Below, in pieces: positions 49,163 through 58,428 of a stretch of DNA of 58,811 nt; within the stretch, counting starts at the first letter, position 1; each line of letters starts with the position of its first letter. The notes under the pieces were generated by a model. The model searched no databases. It worked only from the letters and a program-made list of their open reading frames with translations, and had not been told where the DNA came from. Made by a program: the position numbers and the translations under genes. Source of the DNA: a bacterium (GTDB lineage: Bacteria > Bacillota_A > Clostridia > Lachnospirales > Lachnospiraceae); assembly GCA_004562915.1 (NCBI GenBank), contig SFQZ01000009.1:1-58811 (forward strand), read 5' to 3'.

Positions 49163-50143
49163 TTAGAGAAACATGCACACGACAGGTATTGTTACAATCG
49201 ACAACAGTGTGCTCAGCACAATTCCATTCGTACAGCATGCCTCGTCTGCCATGTTTTCTTTTGCAATCAATGTAACTATACTGGCAACCGGCATGGACAA
49301 TTGCAGTACAAACACTCCGAAAATCACCGGATCTGCTGTTATAAATCTCTTTATCAACAATATTACAAGAATTGGAAATATCACCATACGAACCGCTGTA
49401 AACAAATATATTCTTACATTTGTAAATATTACTTTCAGGTTTACTTTCGCTATAGATATTCCAATCATCATCATTGATAATGGAATGGTGGCATTGCCAA
49501 TATAGTCACAGAAATCTACAACAATATCGGGCAGAGGAATCTGAAAAATGAAAATCAGTATTGCCGCTAAAGATGCAATCACACCTGTATTCAGCATGCG
49601 TTTCCACTGAACCCCCGATTTTTTTCCATTCCCTGATGACTTAGCAGTACCTGTTTTTTCAGAAGATACCGAATGCATATCCTCTCCCGCTTTTCTTGCA
49701 AGATTCATGCCATACGTGTAAATCAACAGGTTAAACACCAGCATATAGAAAACAATATAAATCATGGAATCATTTCCAAATACACTGGTAATTACCGGTA
49801 TTCCCATAAATCCGCAATTGGAAAACATTGTCATCAGACGATATAATTTCTGTTCTTCTTTTCCGGGGCGTAACACTGCAAGAATCACATAACCCATTCC
49901 CCACAAGAGCACATAAAATAAAACCACAAATCCAAGATTTTGAAGAAGAAGCTCCGCATTTCCCTCGGAGCTTTTTCCTGCAACACCATAAACTACCAAT
50001 AAAGGATTAAATATATTTACCACGATTCTGGAAAGCTTCTGATATGCATTTTCATCCATCCAGTTTCTTTTCCAGATTACATAGCCAATCAGCATCATAG
50101 CAAACAGCATGAACATCTGGCCAATAATGATTTGTATGTTCAT
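49163..50143 (-). CDS. AEC family transporter (auxin efflux carrier-like)
   Basis: 326-residue membrane transporter of the AEC family, about ten helices in two halves separated by a Ser/Lys/Gly-rich loop (about 155-180). Bacterial members export or import organic acids such as malate or malonate. Seen: LMTMFSNCGFMGIPVITSVF and NATIPLSMMMIGISIAKVN, both family-typical. The start at 50143 lies one base after the stop of the preceding gene, so it is coupled. Last gene of the etfB-etfA-lctD run; a role in lactate or other organic-acid traffic is an inference. Confidence 0.85.
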   Translation of the reverse strand: MNIQIIIGQMFMLFAMMLIGYVIWKRNWMDENAYQKLSRIVVNIFNPLLVVYGVAGKSSEGNAELLLQNLGFVVLFYVLLWGMGYVILAVLRPGKEEQKLYRLMTMFSNCGFMGIPVITSVFGNDSMIYIVFYMLVFNLLIYTYGMNLARKAGEDMHSVSSEKTGTAKSSGNGKKSGVQWKRMLNTGVIASLAAILIFIFQIPLPDIVVDFCDYIGNATIPLSMMMIGISIAKVNLKVIFTNVRIYLFTAVRMVIFPILVILLIKRFITADPVIFGVFVLQLSMPVASIVTLIAKENMADEACCTNGIVLSTLLSIVTIPVVCMFL

Positions 50144-50144
50144 A

Positions 50145-51323
50145 TTAGATTTCTTTGCCTTTCGTAGCCACGGCATGAATCACAAATGGTATAAACAGAG
50201 TGATCAGTGCTGCATATCCCAGATATGCATAACCTTTCTTTACAACCGCCATCAGACCAAACTGTGCGATTGAAAAAGCAATAAAGGTAAAGATCAGTGT
50301 AAACACCGCATTTCGTGCCAGATGACCTTTTTCTTTCCTTTCTTTCGAATCCATACGACGTTCCATCGCATTGACACAGCGTGTTACGATACCTGAAATC
50401 ATATTTACTGCTGTAGAGATAGCGCCTAATATGATCAAAATAGAGATAATCGGTGTAAGTATACCGGAACCAACACCATTCTGAACCAAAACCAGCATAG
50501 GTACGGATGCTTCTGCCAGTTCAGCTACATAAGCAACTGCAAGAAGTCCCACGATTGACAGTTCCATTGCAAAAAAGTTGCAGATAAACATCCCGATGGC
50601 TGCTTTATTGATCTGCTTCACATCCGTTACAGGTTCCATGTGCTGGTACATAACAGACACAGATGCAAGCTGGAAGAAGAAATATAATACGGCAGACCAA
50701 AGTGCCGGACCAAATGCTCCTGTCTCAGAAGAGAGCACTGTCATTTCTCCTGATGTCATACGTCCTATTGATGAAGTAATATTCCCCCATTGTGCTATAA
50801 TATTCGGAACTAAAACCAGAACCAGACCAATAATGATTAAAACACTAAGTGTTGACGCACATTTACGTACTACATTGGTTCCGAACAGAGCAATCAGGAA
50901 AATAAATACAGCAATAAACAGTGTACACAGCCAGTATGGAATACCGAACAGTGTCTGAATGGTAGATCCACCGGTAGCAAACGCTGCAGCGGAAGCGGTT
51001 CCGATCATAATCAGATAACAGATTTCATACAGATTCGACATAACCACTCTTGTCTTTCCATAGATACTGTCTGAAAAACTGCGGTAATCATACGTTTTAT
51101 GTTTGTAAGCATACCGCATTCCATACCAGAAAAACAGTGCATACAGCCCCTGCGTCAGTGCCGGAAGAATCAGGCACCAGATACCATAGTTGATAAAATA
51201 CTGATAAATCTGTGCTCCGGAAGCAAATCCACCACCAAACTGAGTCGTAAAGGCCACAAAGGCGATTCCCATGGCCAATGGCATTTTATTTTTATCTACA
51301 AGCAATGATCTTTTTTCACTCAT
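50145..51323 (-). CDS. YkvI-family membrane transporter
   Basis: 392 residues, about ten membrane helices, related to the LeuT-fold YkvI group with unknown substrate. Seen: FVAFTTQFGGGFASGAQIYQ near the N-terminus, where unwound Gly-rich helices bind substrate in LeuT-fold proteins, and GAISTAVNMISGIVTRCVNA. The start at 51323 has a G-run 9 bases upstream; an ATG at 51347 overlapping the previous stop (ATGA) is an alternative that adds 8 residues. It sits where lactate permease genes sit in lct operons, so lactate uptake is a candidate function; inference only. Confidence 0.8.
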   Translation of the reverse strand: MSEKRSLLVDKNKMPLAMGIAFVAFTTQFGGGFASGAQIYQYFINYGIWCLILPALTQGLYALFFWYGMRYAYKHKTYDYRSFSDSIYGKTRVVMSNLYEICYLIMIGTASAAAFATGGSTIQTLFGIPYWLCTLFIAVFIFLIALFGTNVVRKCASTLSVLIIIGLVLVLVPNIIAQWGNITSSIGRMTSGEMTVLSSETGAFGPALWSAVLYFFFQLASVSVMYQHMEPVTDVKQINKAAIGMFICNFFAMELSIVGLLAVAYVAELAEASVPMLVLVQNGVGSGILTPIISILIILGAISTAVNMISGIVTRCVNAMERRMDSKERKEKGHLARNAVFTLIFTFIAFSIAQFGLMAVVKKGYAYLGYAALITLFIPFVIHAVATKGKEI

Positions 51324-51343
51324 TTCTATTTTCCCCCCATTTT

Positions 51344-52762
51344 TCATTTGTTAAATTCGATTACCTTACCCGGATTCAGAATCAGTTTATCATCAAACGC
51401 CAGCTTGATAGCCTTATACAATTCTATCATCCTTGGTCCTACAAATTCTTCCAAAAATTCCAGTCGTCCGTTTCCGATTCCATGTTCTCCGGAAAGCTGA
51501 CCGCCCAACTCTTTGGAAAGTGCATATAGTTCCGTAAGACTTTTGTGAGTTGCCTTTTTCCATTCTTCATCACTCATCTCCGGTCCGCGAAGCAATTCTG
51601 TATGTATGTTTCCGTCACCGCAGTGACCACAGGGTTCTACCCGGATTCCATGAGAAAGTGCGATCCTTTTTGCCGCCTTTACGTATTCTGCAATTCTTGC
51701 TCTCGGTACAACCACATCGCACTCTTCCTGTGCCACCGAATCAGCTTTCATCCCTTCCAGAATACCGCCCCTCACAGCCCATACAGAACCTGCCCGTTCC
51801 GGTGTTCCGGCGATACAACAGTCGATCGCACCATTGGCAAGTGCTGCTTCTGCGGCTGCCTCAATGGCACTGTCCAGTTCCTGTTTACTGGATGCATCGT
51901 ACATTACAATTAACACGGCTTCTCCCTGTTTTACCGGGAACAGTTTATTCAGATTTCGTTCCACAATATCGATCAGTTCTCTTTCCAGAAATTCAATCGC
52001 TGTGGGAACAAATGGTAATTCAAGAACCTTCGGAACCATATCCGCACACTCTTCCAGACTGCCAAATGGCATGACCAGCGTACAGGAACAGGTAGGTGCC
52101 GGAAGAAGCTTCAGTGTAACCTGTGTCAAAATACAAAGGGTACCCTCCGAACCGATCACAAGATCTTTAATATCATAACCGGTTGTATTTTTCACCACAT
52201 TGGATGAAAAATTTAGAATGGATCCATCCGGCATAACCGCCTCAATACAGCGTACAAAATCCCTTGTGAGACCATAACGCACCGCTTTCATACCCCCGGC
52301 ATTGGTAATAACATTGCCGCCGATGGATGCTGTTTTTTCACCAGGATCCGGCGGATAAAACAGACCTTCCGCTGCGGCTGCTGCCTGAATATCAATCAAC
52401 AATGCACCCGGTTCTGTAGTGATTGTCTGGTTCTTATGATCCACAGGAAAGATCTTATTCATTCTCATAATGGACAGCATAATCCCACCGTACTTACAGG
52501 TAGCGCCTCCCGCCAATCCCGTACCGGCTCCGCGGCATACCACCGGAATATTTTCTTTATAGGCGTAAGCCATAATTGCCGATATTTCTTCTTTATTCAA
52601 TACTTCCACATAAAGTTCCGGAGGAAATACACCGTATTCCGGCATTTCATCCTTATAATATTCCCGGGCGATATCATCTCCCGTCCAGACACGATCCTGC
52701 GCCGTAACCGAACGGATGTAGGCAAAATCTGCCTCAGTCATTTTCTTATATGGATATGGCAT
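51344..52762 (-). CDS. lctD: FAD-linked D-lactate/glycolate dehydrogenase subunit of a bifurcating complex (LctD/GlcD-like)
   Basis: 472-residue flavoprotein: FAD_binding_4 domain (PVVCRGAGTGLAGGATCKYG; PPDPGEKTASIGGNVITNAG, given in part) and FAD-oxidase C-terminal domain (CGHCGDGNIHTELL, GEHGIGNGRL). With EtfAB it should oxidise lactate with NAD+ while driving electrons uphill by oxidising reduced ferredoxin, as shown for LctBCD of Acetobacterium woodii. It begins 4 bases after the etfA stop. GGAAGGAGG precedes the ATG. Glycolate as substrate cannot be excluded. Confidence 0.88.
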   Translation of the reverse strand: MPYPYKKMTEADFAYIRSVTAQDRVWTGDDIAREYYKDEMPEYGVFPPELYVEVLNKEEISAIMAYAYKENIPVVCRGAGTGLAGGATCKYGGIMLSIMRMNKIFPVDHKNQTITTEPGALLIDIQAAAAAEGLFYPPDPGEKTASIGGNVITNAGGMKAVRYGLTRDFVRCIEAVMPDGSILNFSSNVVKNTTGYDIKDLVIGSEGTLCILTQVTLKLLPAPTCSCTLVMPFGSLEECADMVPKVLELPFVPTAIEFLERELIDIVERNLNKLFPVKQGEAVLIVMYDASSKQELDSAIEAAAEAALANGAIDCCIAGTPERAGSVWAVRGGILEGMKADSVAQEECDVVVPRARIAEYVKAAKRIALSHGIRVEPCGHCGDGNIHTELLRGPEMSDEEWKKATHKSLTELYALSKELGGQLSGEHGIGNGRLEFLEEFVGPRMIELYKAIKLAFDDKLILNPGKVIEFNK

Positions 52763-52766
52763 GATC

Positions 52767-53957
52767 TCAGTCCTCCTTCCGATTCTTTACAAGTTCTGTC
52801 AGGTAAGGCACCACCTGATATAGGTCGTCTACGATACAATAATGGGCCACTTTAAAAATCTGCGCCTCAGGATCATTATTGATAGCCACGATACATTCCG
52901 AACCTGTCATACAGGAAGTAAACTGAATGGCTCCTGATACACCGCAGGTAATGATCAGTTTTGGGCGAACCGTACGTCCGGACAGTCCGATTTGTTGGGC
53001 TGTATCGCCAAAACCATTTTCCACCATAGGTCGTGTAAACGCTAATTGACCACCCAGAGCCTGCGCCAGTTCTCGGCACATCTCCACATCTTTTTCATTT
53101 CGAACTCCTCTTCCTGCAACTACAAGAACCTCTTCTTCCTCCAGGCTCTTCTGTCTGTCAATCACATAGGATTCCAGAATCTTGATGCCTGACTTCACCA
53201 TTCCTTCATTCACCGGACACATTACAACTTCTCCGAACGGCTTTTCCACACGGGCAGCCCGATCCATAACTCTGTAACGTACCGTGGCAAACTGCGGACG
53301 AGACTTGGTGATCGCAATCTGCGCCATGATATTACCGCCGAATGCCGGACGGATTTGTATCATATCCGTATTTGGTTTGATATCCAGTGTTGTACAGTCT
53401 GCTGTCAGACCGGTATGGAATCTTGTTGAAAGACGCGGTGCCAGGGATCGTCCAAGAGCTGTAGCTCCAATCAGCACAGAACTTGGTTTTACAGCAGCGA
53501 TACAGTCCGCCACAGCATCTGTATAACAGTCTGCCCGGAATCCTTCAAAATCAGGATGTTCATACACATATACTTTGTCTACGCCATACTGCAGCATCTT
53601 CTTTGCGTTTTCACCGGTTCCCACACCGCCGACAATCACACAATTTACTTTGTAATTTACTTTTGGCGCCATCTTTCTTGCTTCCCCGATCAGTTCATAG
53701 GCTACAGGATGGATATCTCCTCTTTCCTGTTCCACAAAAATCAGAAAATCTTTCCATTTTTCTTTATTAAATGATTTTGCTTTCTGTTCAAAACGAATTG
53801 CTTTTTCCGGACAATGACGGACACACAGTCCACACATACGGCAGCTTTCACTTACTACAATCCCCGCACTCTCGATACTCAAAGCGCCAAACGGACATTT
53901 TTCCACACATGTTCCACACAGACTGCATTTCTGTGCGTCAAATTTCATAAATTCCAT
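52767..53957 (-). CDS. etfA: Electron transfer flavoprotein subunit alpha with N-terminal ferredoxin domain (LctC-like)
   Basis: 396 residues. N-terminal region has two [4Fe-4S] motifs (CSLCGTCVEKCP, CRMCGLCVRHCP; about 11-55); then the EtfA alpha/beta domain; then the C-terminal FAD domain (VLVVAGRGVRNEKDVEM, SGRTVRPKLIITCGVSGAIQ in part). The ferredoxin extension is the hallmark of LctC-type EtfA in bifurcating lactate dehydrogenases. GGAGGGG precedes the ATG. Spacing of 13 bases from etfB and 4 bases to lctD supports a single complex. Confidence 0.92.
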   Translation of the reverse strand: MEFMKFDAQKCSLCGTCVEKCPFGALSIESAGIVVSESCRMCGLCVRHCPEKAIRFEQKAKSFNKEKWKDFLIFVEQERGDIHPVAYELIGEARKMAPKVNYKVNCVIVGGVGTGENAKKMLQYGVDKVYVYEHPDFEGFRADCYTDAVADCIAAVKPSSVLIGATALGRSLAPRLSTRFHTGLTADCTTLDIKPNTDMIQIRPAFGGNIMAQIAITKSRPQFATVRYRVMDRAARVEKPFGEVVMCPVNEGMVKSGIKILESYVIDRQKSLEEEEVLVVAGRGVRNEKDVEMCRELAQALGGQLAFTRPMVENGFGDTAQQIGLSGRTVRPKLIITCGVSGAIQFTSCMTGSECIVAINNDPEAQIFKVAHYCIVDDLYQVVPYLTELVKNRKED

Positions 53958-53970
53958 TTTCCGCCCCTCC

Positions 53971-54759
53971 TCAAATGATCTTTTTTCCGGTCAGGATGGA
54001 AAACAACGAATCTGTCTTTTCTTTCGCATTTCCTTCCAGATATACCTGTTTTTCTATCTCCGGAGGAGCAAACATACGCTCAACGGAAGTTGGTGAACCT
54101 ACCAGTCCATAACGACTCAGATCCTGATCCGGCATATCCGCAAAACTCATAATATGTACCGGCCGATCAGCAGTAGCTTTTTTCAGGAGATACGACGGCA
54201 GGCGAGGCACACACATATCCTTATCCACCGTTATCAGGCAGGGATATGGAATCTCCGAAACCTGTGACACACTGACCAGATCCTGTCGAACCCGGATACA
54301 GGTTTCGTCTGCATCCACGATCTCCGACACCCATGCCGCATGGGGAATTCCCAGATGTTCTGCAATGGCCGGTCCCACCTGCGCAGTATCACCGTCTGTA
54401 GTCTGCTTTCCGCAGACAATCAGATCCGCACCTCCTAAAACCTGTATTCCCTGAGAAAGTGCATAGGAAGTTGCCAGTACATCTGCACCGGCAAATTTTC
54501 TGTCAGAAAGTATGACCGCATCATCTGCTCCCATTGTATAAGCATCCCGCATCATTTCTTCCGCCTGGGGAGGACCCATCGTAATCACCGTCACTGTTCC
54601 TCCAAGCTTTTCACGAAGCTGCAAAGCTGCCTCAAGTGCAAACAAATCATAAGGATTGGTTCGCGTGTCTCCTGACAGACGCTTCATAGCTCCTGTCTCC
54701 GGATCAATATCCACCTTTGTTCCGGCGGGCACCTGTTTCATACATACAACGATTTTCAT
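53971..54759 (-). CDS. etfB: Electron transfer flavoprotein subunit beta (LctB-like)
   Basis: 262-residue EtfB subunit, which in bifurcating complexes carries the FAD that splits the electron pair and binds NAD. Seen: VVCMKQVPAGTKVDIDPETG at the N-terminus, ALEAALQLREKLGGTVTVIT, and CGKQTTDGDTAQVGP (about 125-139), which matches the flavin-binding stretch of bifurcating EtfB. First gene of the etfB-etfA-lctD-ykvI-AEC operon, with a clear promoter and an 18-base palindrome near the start site. Confidence 0.92.
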   Translation of the reverse strand: MKIVVCMKQVPAGTKVDIDPETGAMKRLSGDTRTNPYDLFALEAALQLREKLGGTVTVITMGPPQAEEMMRDAYTMGADDAVILSDRKFAGADVLATSYALSQGIQVLGGADLIVCGKQTTDGDTAQVGPAIAEHLGIPHAAWVSEIVDADETCIRVRQDLVSVSQVSEIPYPCLITVDKDMCVPRLPSYLLKKATADRPVHIMSFADMPDQDLSRYGLVGSPTSVERMFAPPEIEKQVYLEGNAKEKTDSLFSILTGKKII

Positions 54760-54786
54760 GTTCTTATTCTTCTTTCGTACTTTTTT

Positions 54787-54842
54787 GCTTTAAACGGTTA
54801 AAGCGGCTGATTTATTATAACATCTGTTTGGTATTTTGTCGA
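54787..54842 (-). promoter_or_regulatory. Promoter and candidate operator of the bifurcating lactate dehydrogenase operon
   Basis: Minus strand: -35 TCGACA (54837-54842), 17-base spacer, -10 TATAAT (54814-54819). Just downstream, GCTTTAA-n4-TTAAAGC (54787-54804) is a perfect 7-bp inverted repeat around the early transcript, a plausible site for a lactate-responsive repressor. Confidence 0.65.
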
Positions 54843-54886
54843 GTGAAATCCCAACCGCTAAACAGGCTATTTTCATGGTTTTTTCA

Positions 54887-54915
54887 TAGACAGGTTCATG
54901 ATTTTGAAGTATAAT
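54887..54915 (+). promoter_or_regulatory. Predicted promoter of the alpha/beta hydrolase gene
   Basis: -35 TAGACA (54887-54892), 17-base spacer, -10 TATAAT (54910-54915). Confidence 0.7.
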
Positions 54916-54964
54916 TCAGGAAGAAGAAAGTTTCTGACATCTATGATAATTGGGAGGTGGTTTT

Positions 54965-55888
54965 ATGTTGTATGAGGTAAATTTTCAATCATTTAATGAA
55001 CGTGATGAGGTGCATGGATGGATTTATGTTCCGGCTGCAAAACCGAAGGGAATTGTCCAGATTGTCCACGGTTTCGGTGAACATTCCAGAAGATATCTTC
55101 ACATGATTGTAAAATTCATGGATGCGGGGTATATCGTAGCCGCAGATGATCACGTCGGACACGGAAAAACCGCCATGGCAAATGATACCTGGGGTAACTG
55201 GGGTGACAAGGGATTTCATGTTATGATGGAAGATGAGCATAAACTGAAAGAACTGGTTTGTGAAAAATATCCTGACCTTCCGTATTTTCTTTTCGGGCAC
55301 AGCATGGGATCATTTATCGTAAGAGATTACGCAGCAAAATACGGAGACGACCTGGCAGGAATTACCATCTGCGGAACTGCCGGAGTATTCCGGGGAGCAG
55401 AAGAAACCCAGAAAGCTCTGGAAAAAGCATTGGCCGAAGGGAAAGGGAAAGAATCAAACCCGGAATTTGCAGGACAGCTGCTGGGCTGGATGTGTGAAAG
55501 ATGTGGCGAAGTAACAATTGGAAATGAATGGATCTGTGCTGATCCTTATGTACAGCGTGACCATGCGGCGGATCCTTTTGATGCATTCACGAAACCTACA
55601 ACCAATCAGTCCATGCTTTATTTCACCCAGATGATGACCGCAATCACCGGAACAGGGTGGGCTGAGAAAGTCCCAAAAAATCTCCCGATTTACAATATTG
55701 CCGGAGATCAGGATCCTGTCGGAAACTATGGAGAAGGTGTTTATCAGGTTACAAACTGGCTGTACCAGACCGGACATACAGTAAAGACCAAACTGTACTC
55801 CGGATACCGTCATGAGATTCACAATTATGCTGCGATCAAAGATGAAGTGGAAACAGGAATTGTGGCATTTATGGATGAGAATCTGTAA
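54965..55888 (+). CDS. Alpha/beta hydrolase (monoacylglycerol lipase/lysophospholipase-like)
   Basis: 307-residue serine hydrolase of the Hydrolase_4 group. Seen: oxyanion region VHGFGEHSRRY, nucleophile Ser113 in FGHSMGSF, Asp in IAGDQDPVG, His in YRHEIHNY. No signal peptide. It probably releases fatty acids from mono-acyl glycerides or phospholipids. GGGAGG lies 7 bases before the ATG at 54965. It is divergent from the lactate operon and ends in a strong terminator. Confidence 0.88.
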   Translation: MLYEVNFQSFNERDEVHGWIYVPAAKPKGIVQIVHGFGEHSRRYLHMIVKFMDAGYIVAADDHVGHGKTAMANDTWGNWGDKGFHVMMEDEHKLKELVCEKYPDLPYFLFGHSMGSFIVRDYAAKYGDDLAGITICGTAGVFRGAEETQKALEKALAEGKGKESNPEFAGQLLGWMCERCGEVTIGNEWICADPYVQRDHAADPFDAFTKPTTNQSMLYFTQMMTAITGTGWAEKVPKNLPIYNIAGDQDPVGNYGEGVYQVTNWLYQTGHTVKTKLYSGYRHEIHNYAAIKDEVETGIVAFMDENL

Positions 55889-55893
55889 GCTTG

Positions 55894-55926
55894 CAGGGGC
55901 TGAAGTTTCTTCGGCCTCTGTTTTGT
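55894..55926 (+). terminator. Intrinsic terminator of the alpha/beta hydrolase gene
   Basis: A 12-bp stem with two wobble pairs (CAGGGGCTGAAG with CTTCGGCCTCTG, 55894-55920, 3-base loop), followed by TTTTGT. Confidence 0.8.
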
Positions 55927-55999
55927 CTGCTAAATGATAATATTCCTATAATTTTCTCGATATAACACCCTAAATCTCATATTTATTCTGCTTCCATAT

Positions 56000-57013
56000 T
56001 CATTCTATATATTTCTCTATAAATGAAAATATCGTCCCATAATATAGCTTCGGATCTTTATCCTGTGACTGGGCATGTCCGGCTCCATCCATTATTAAAA
56101 GTTCCTTTTCACCCACAGCCGCTTCATACATTTCTCTGCTCATTTCAGCTGGGATCAGTTCATCCTCGCTTCCATGTATAAATAACACCGGAATCTGTAT
56201 TTTATCAATATGCTTTATCGGTGAAGCATCATGAAGGTCATATCCGCCCCGCAGCTGCAGCATCTGATTTGCCAGAGGTAAAAGGGGAAATGCCGGCAAA
56301 CCGAACCAGTCTTTCATCTGTTTTTGAAACATTTCGTAGGCATCGGAAAATGCACAGTCAGAAACTACTGCGATCACATTTTCCGGAAGTTCTTCTTCCG
56401 CCATCAACAGAGCACAGGCAGCCCCCATAGATTGACCCTGAAGAACAATCTGTGCCTGCGGATCCTGCTCCAATATATAATCCAGCCAGATTCTGTTATC
56501 CATCCGATCTGTCCATCCCATACCGATAAAATCACCCTCACTTTCCCCCTGACATCGCATATCTGGAGTGAGAACCTGATATCCCCGCTTTGCGTACTCA
56601 CAGGCAATGGGGTTCATCTCTTCTTTCCATCCTGTATAACCATGGAAAAGAATCACCCATTTATGAGATTCCTGCTCTTGATAATACACCCGGGCAACCA
56701 GTTTATATCCATCCGATGAATATGTTGTCAGCTTTTTTGTTAATTCTTTTGCCTGTACCTCTTCCATCCATACTGCTATATCTTTTTCTGACTGAAGCTG
56801 ATTTTGTGCAATATCATCCGTATGTACCAGTGCTGCATAACTTTCGTCTGTGATCTTTTCAAATGCAGAAAGTCTTTCCATAAAAGAAGGTACAAGTGCC
56901 GCACTGACAAGAATATTGGAGGCAATTATGAGAAGCACACAGACAGACAAAAGGATACCACTGACAGCTATTGCCCATTTATATTTTTTTGCTTTATTAT
57001 GAAATCGTTTCAT
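56000..57013 (-). CDS. Membrane-anchored alpha/beta hydrolase
   Basis: 337 residues: an N-terminal membrane helix (about 12-36), then an extracellular alpha/beta hydrolase domain. Seen: ILFHGYTGWKEEMNP (oxyanion region), Ser195 in LQGQSMGAA, Asp in IHGSEDELIP, His in GAGHAQS. The family contains cell-surface esterases and BAAT/peptidase-S9-like members; substrate unknown. AGGAGATTGA precedes the ATG. Last gene of a three-gene run, 27 bases after the papain-fold gene. Confidence 0.86.
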   Translation of the reverse strand: MKRFHNKAKKYKWAIAVSGILLSVCVLLIIASNILVSAALVPSFMERLSAFEKITDESYAALVHTDDIAQNQLQSEKDIAVWMEEVQAKELTKKLTTYSSDGYKLVARVYYQEQESHKWVILFHGYTGWKEEMNPIACEYAKRGYQVLTPDMRCQGESEGDFIGMGWTDRMDNRIWLDYILEQDPQAQIVLQGQSMGAACALLMAEEELPENVIAVVSDCAFSDAYEMFQKQMKDWFGLPAFPLLPLANQMLQLRGGYDLHDASPIKHIDKIQIPVLFIHGSEDELIPAEMSREMYEAAVGEKELLIMDGAGHAQSQDKDPKLYYGTIFSFIEKYIE

Positions 57014-57040
57014 TCAATCTCCTATAAATAGACTAGATAT

Positions 57041-57754
57041 TCAGGAGTCATTACGTTTCAGATGCACTATATTACTCACCAGAAAACCACTGTATCTGCG
57101 TGCATACTCCATATATTCCTGTCTATTGATATAATATTTTTTACCCCATGACGAAATACACAGCCAGGTTTCATCCATTGCCGTCACTGTCACATAATGC
57201 CCGCTGGCCTGACAGGCCTGTACATAAGCCCCCTCTTTATTCAGAATATAAAATAGAAGCTTATTTTTCTTCCATATAAATGGAAAATTGGGGCCAACTG
57301 ATAAAATTACCGGCAGGTTTTTTGTAAGCATTTCCTCCATGCTCATCCACAATCGCTCTGGCTTTACACCCCAGGCTGCCCTGATTTTCATACGATGCTT
57401 CCGAAAATAACGATTTAATCCCCAAACCATGATCCACCCGATCATTCCAATCCCGGGAATAACGGGAAAATATTTTTTATTAAGATTTTCTGCATAACTG
57501 TTATATTCCGCCAACGTATACGAGCTTTTTTCTTTTGATATATTATCAATTTCTTTTTCTTCGCATACAATTTCATACCTGTCCAGATAAAGCAACAGAT
57601 TTGTACAGGCGATCAGACCACATCCCACATTCTGCAAATATGGCTGTGGGAGCCATGACTGATTGCCGCCAAAAGACAATTTTCCTTCTTTTTCAATTGC
57701 CGGATATGGATTTCTTATGCCTATTGCAGCATTACTATATTTTTTCTTATGCAT
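57041..57754 (-). CDS. Papain-fold, peptidase C39-like protein
   Basis: 237 residues, with one possible membrane-near segment around 110-130. Seen: candidate catalytic Cys45 in QNVGCGLIACTN (with a family-like Gln four residues before), His186 in SGHYVTVTA, and SSWGKKYYI near residue 203 where papain-like enzymes often carry N-S-W-G. This fits a C39_2-type cysteine peptidase or transglutaminase-like fold, though the third residue is Ser, not Asn or Asp. No named function. The start at 57754 has GGGAG upstream. Sits between the DUF2284 and hydrolase genes. Confidence 0.65.
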   Translation of the reverse strand: MHKKKYSNAAIGIRNPYPAIEKEGKLSFGGNQSWLPQPYLQNVGCGLIACTNLLLYLDRYEIVCEEKEIDNISKEKSSYTLAEYNSYAENLNKKYFPVIPGIGMIGWIMVWGLNRYFRKHRMKIRAAWGVKPERLWMSMEEMLTKNLPVILSVGPNFPFIWKKNKLLFYILNKEGAYVQACQASGHYVTVTAMDETWLCISSWGKKYYINRQEYMEYARRYSGFLVSNIVHLKRNDS

Positions 57755-57777
57755 TTTTCTCCCATTATAACTGTTTT

Positions 57778-58359
57778 TCAGTCTTCTGAATGACGAAGCA
57801 ACAATCCACACAAAAGCATCAGATGCTCCGGCAACTTTCCATCACTGATCCATTGGATTTCCTGATTCAGATATTTTGACACCGTTAACCCCACATTGCC
57901 TCCGAGAGATTCTATCGAATAACGGATCTTTTCCGGTGCTCTGCAGGGCTTTCCCTCAGCCCGTGCACATCCTTTCCCTCTGCAGTACATACAAGTACCG
58001 GCACTCAATACCACACTCCCCGGAAACTGTTTTTCCATATCCAGCAGCTCATTCATCAATTTTCTGCGTTCTCCCCATAATACCTCTTCTATCAGCTTTG
58101 AAATCTCATCCTGTGTATATTTCTTCTCTGTCATTTCTTCAGGGAAATTAATTTTTACACTGACTAAATGCAGCATCCGGTATTTTTTCCAATACTCTTC
58201 CGGTGAAAAATCATAAGGAGGACAGGACCATACCTTTCCATAATTTGGACATTGCTTACAATATTCCAGGAAAGTCGGTACATCCACACACTCCTTTAAA
58301 TATGCATCAACCGGCACCCCCGCTTCATAGCGTTGTGTCGTATATATGTAATCGTTCAT
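57778..58359 (-). CDS. DUF2284 predicted metal-binding protein
   Basis: 193-residue Cys-rich soluble protein of the DUF2284 family, predicted to bind metal or an Fe-S cluster; role unknown. Seen: YCKQCPNYGKVWSCPPYDFS (about 39-58) and a second Cys cluster, GTCMYCRGKGCAR then KPCRAPEKIRYSIE. The start at 58359 has GGAGGAAAA upstream. First gene of a run with the papain-fold and hydrolase genes (23 and 27 base gaps). Extended -10 promoter at 58420-58428. Confidence 0.82.
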   Translation of the reverse strand: MNDYIYTTQRYEAGVPVDAYLKECVDVPTFLEYCKQCPNYGKVWSCPPYDFSPEEYWKKYRMLHLVSVKINFPEEMTEKKYTQDEISKLIEEVLWGERRKLMNELLDMEKQFPGSVVLSAGTCMYCRGKGCARAEGKPCRAPEKIRYSIESLGGNVGLTVSKYLNQEIQWISDGKLPEHLMLLCGLLLRHSED

Positions 58360-58419
58360 TTTTCCTCCACTCATAACGTAACAACATAATTGGGCAGATC
58401 AATATGCCTGAACAGCTAT

Positions 58420-58428
58420 ATTATAACA
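58420..58428 (-). promoter_or_regulatory. Extended -10 promoter of the DUF2284 operon
   Basis: Minus strand TGTTATAAT (58420-58428); a TTGAGG lies 15 bases further upstream, too close for an ideal -35. Confidence 0.45.
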
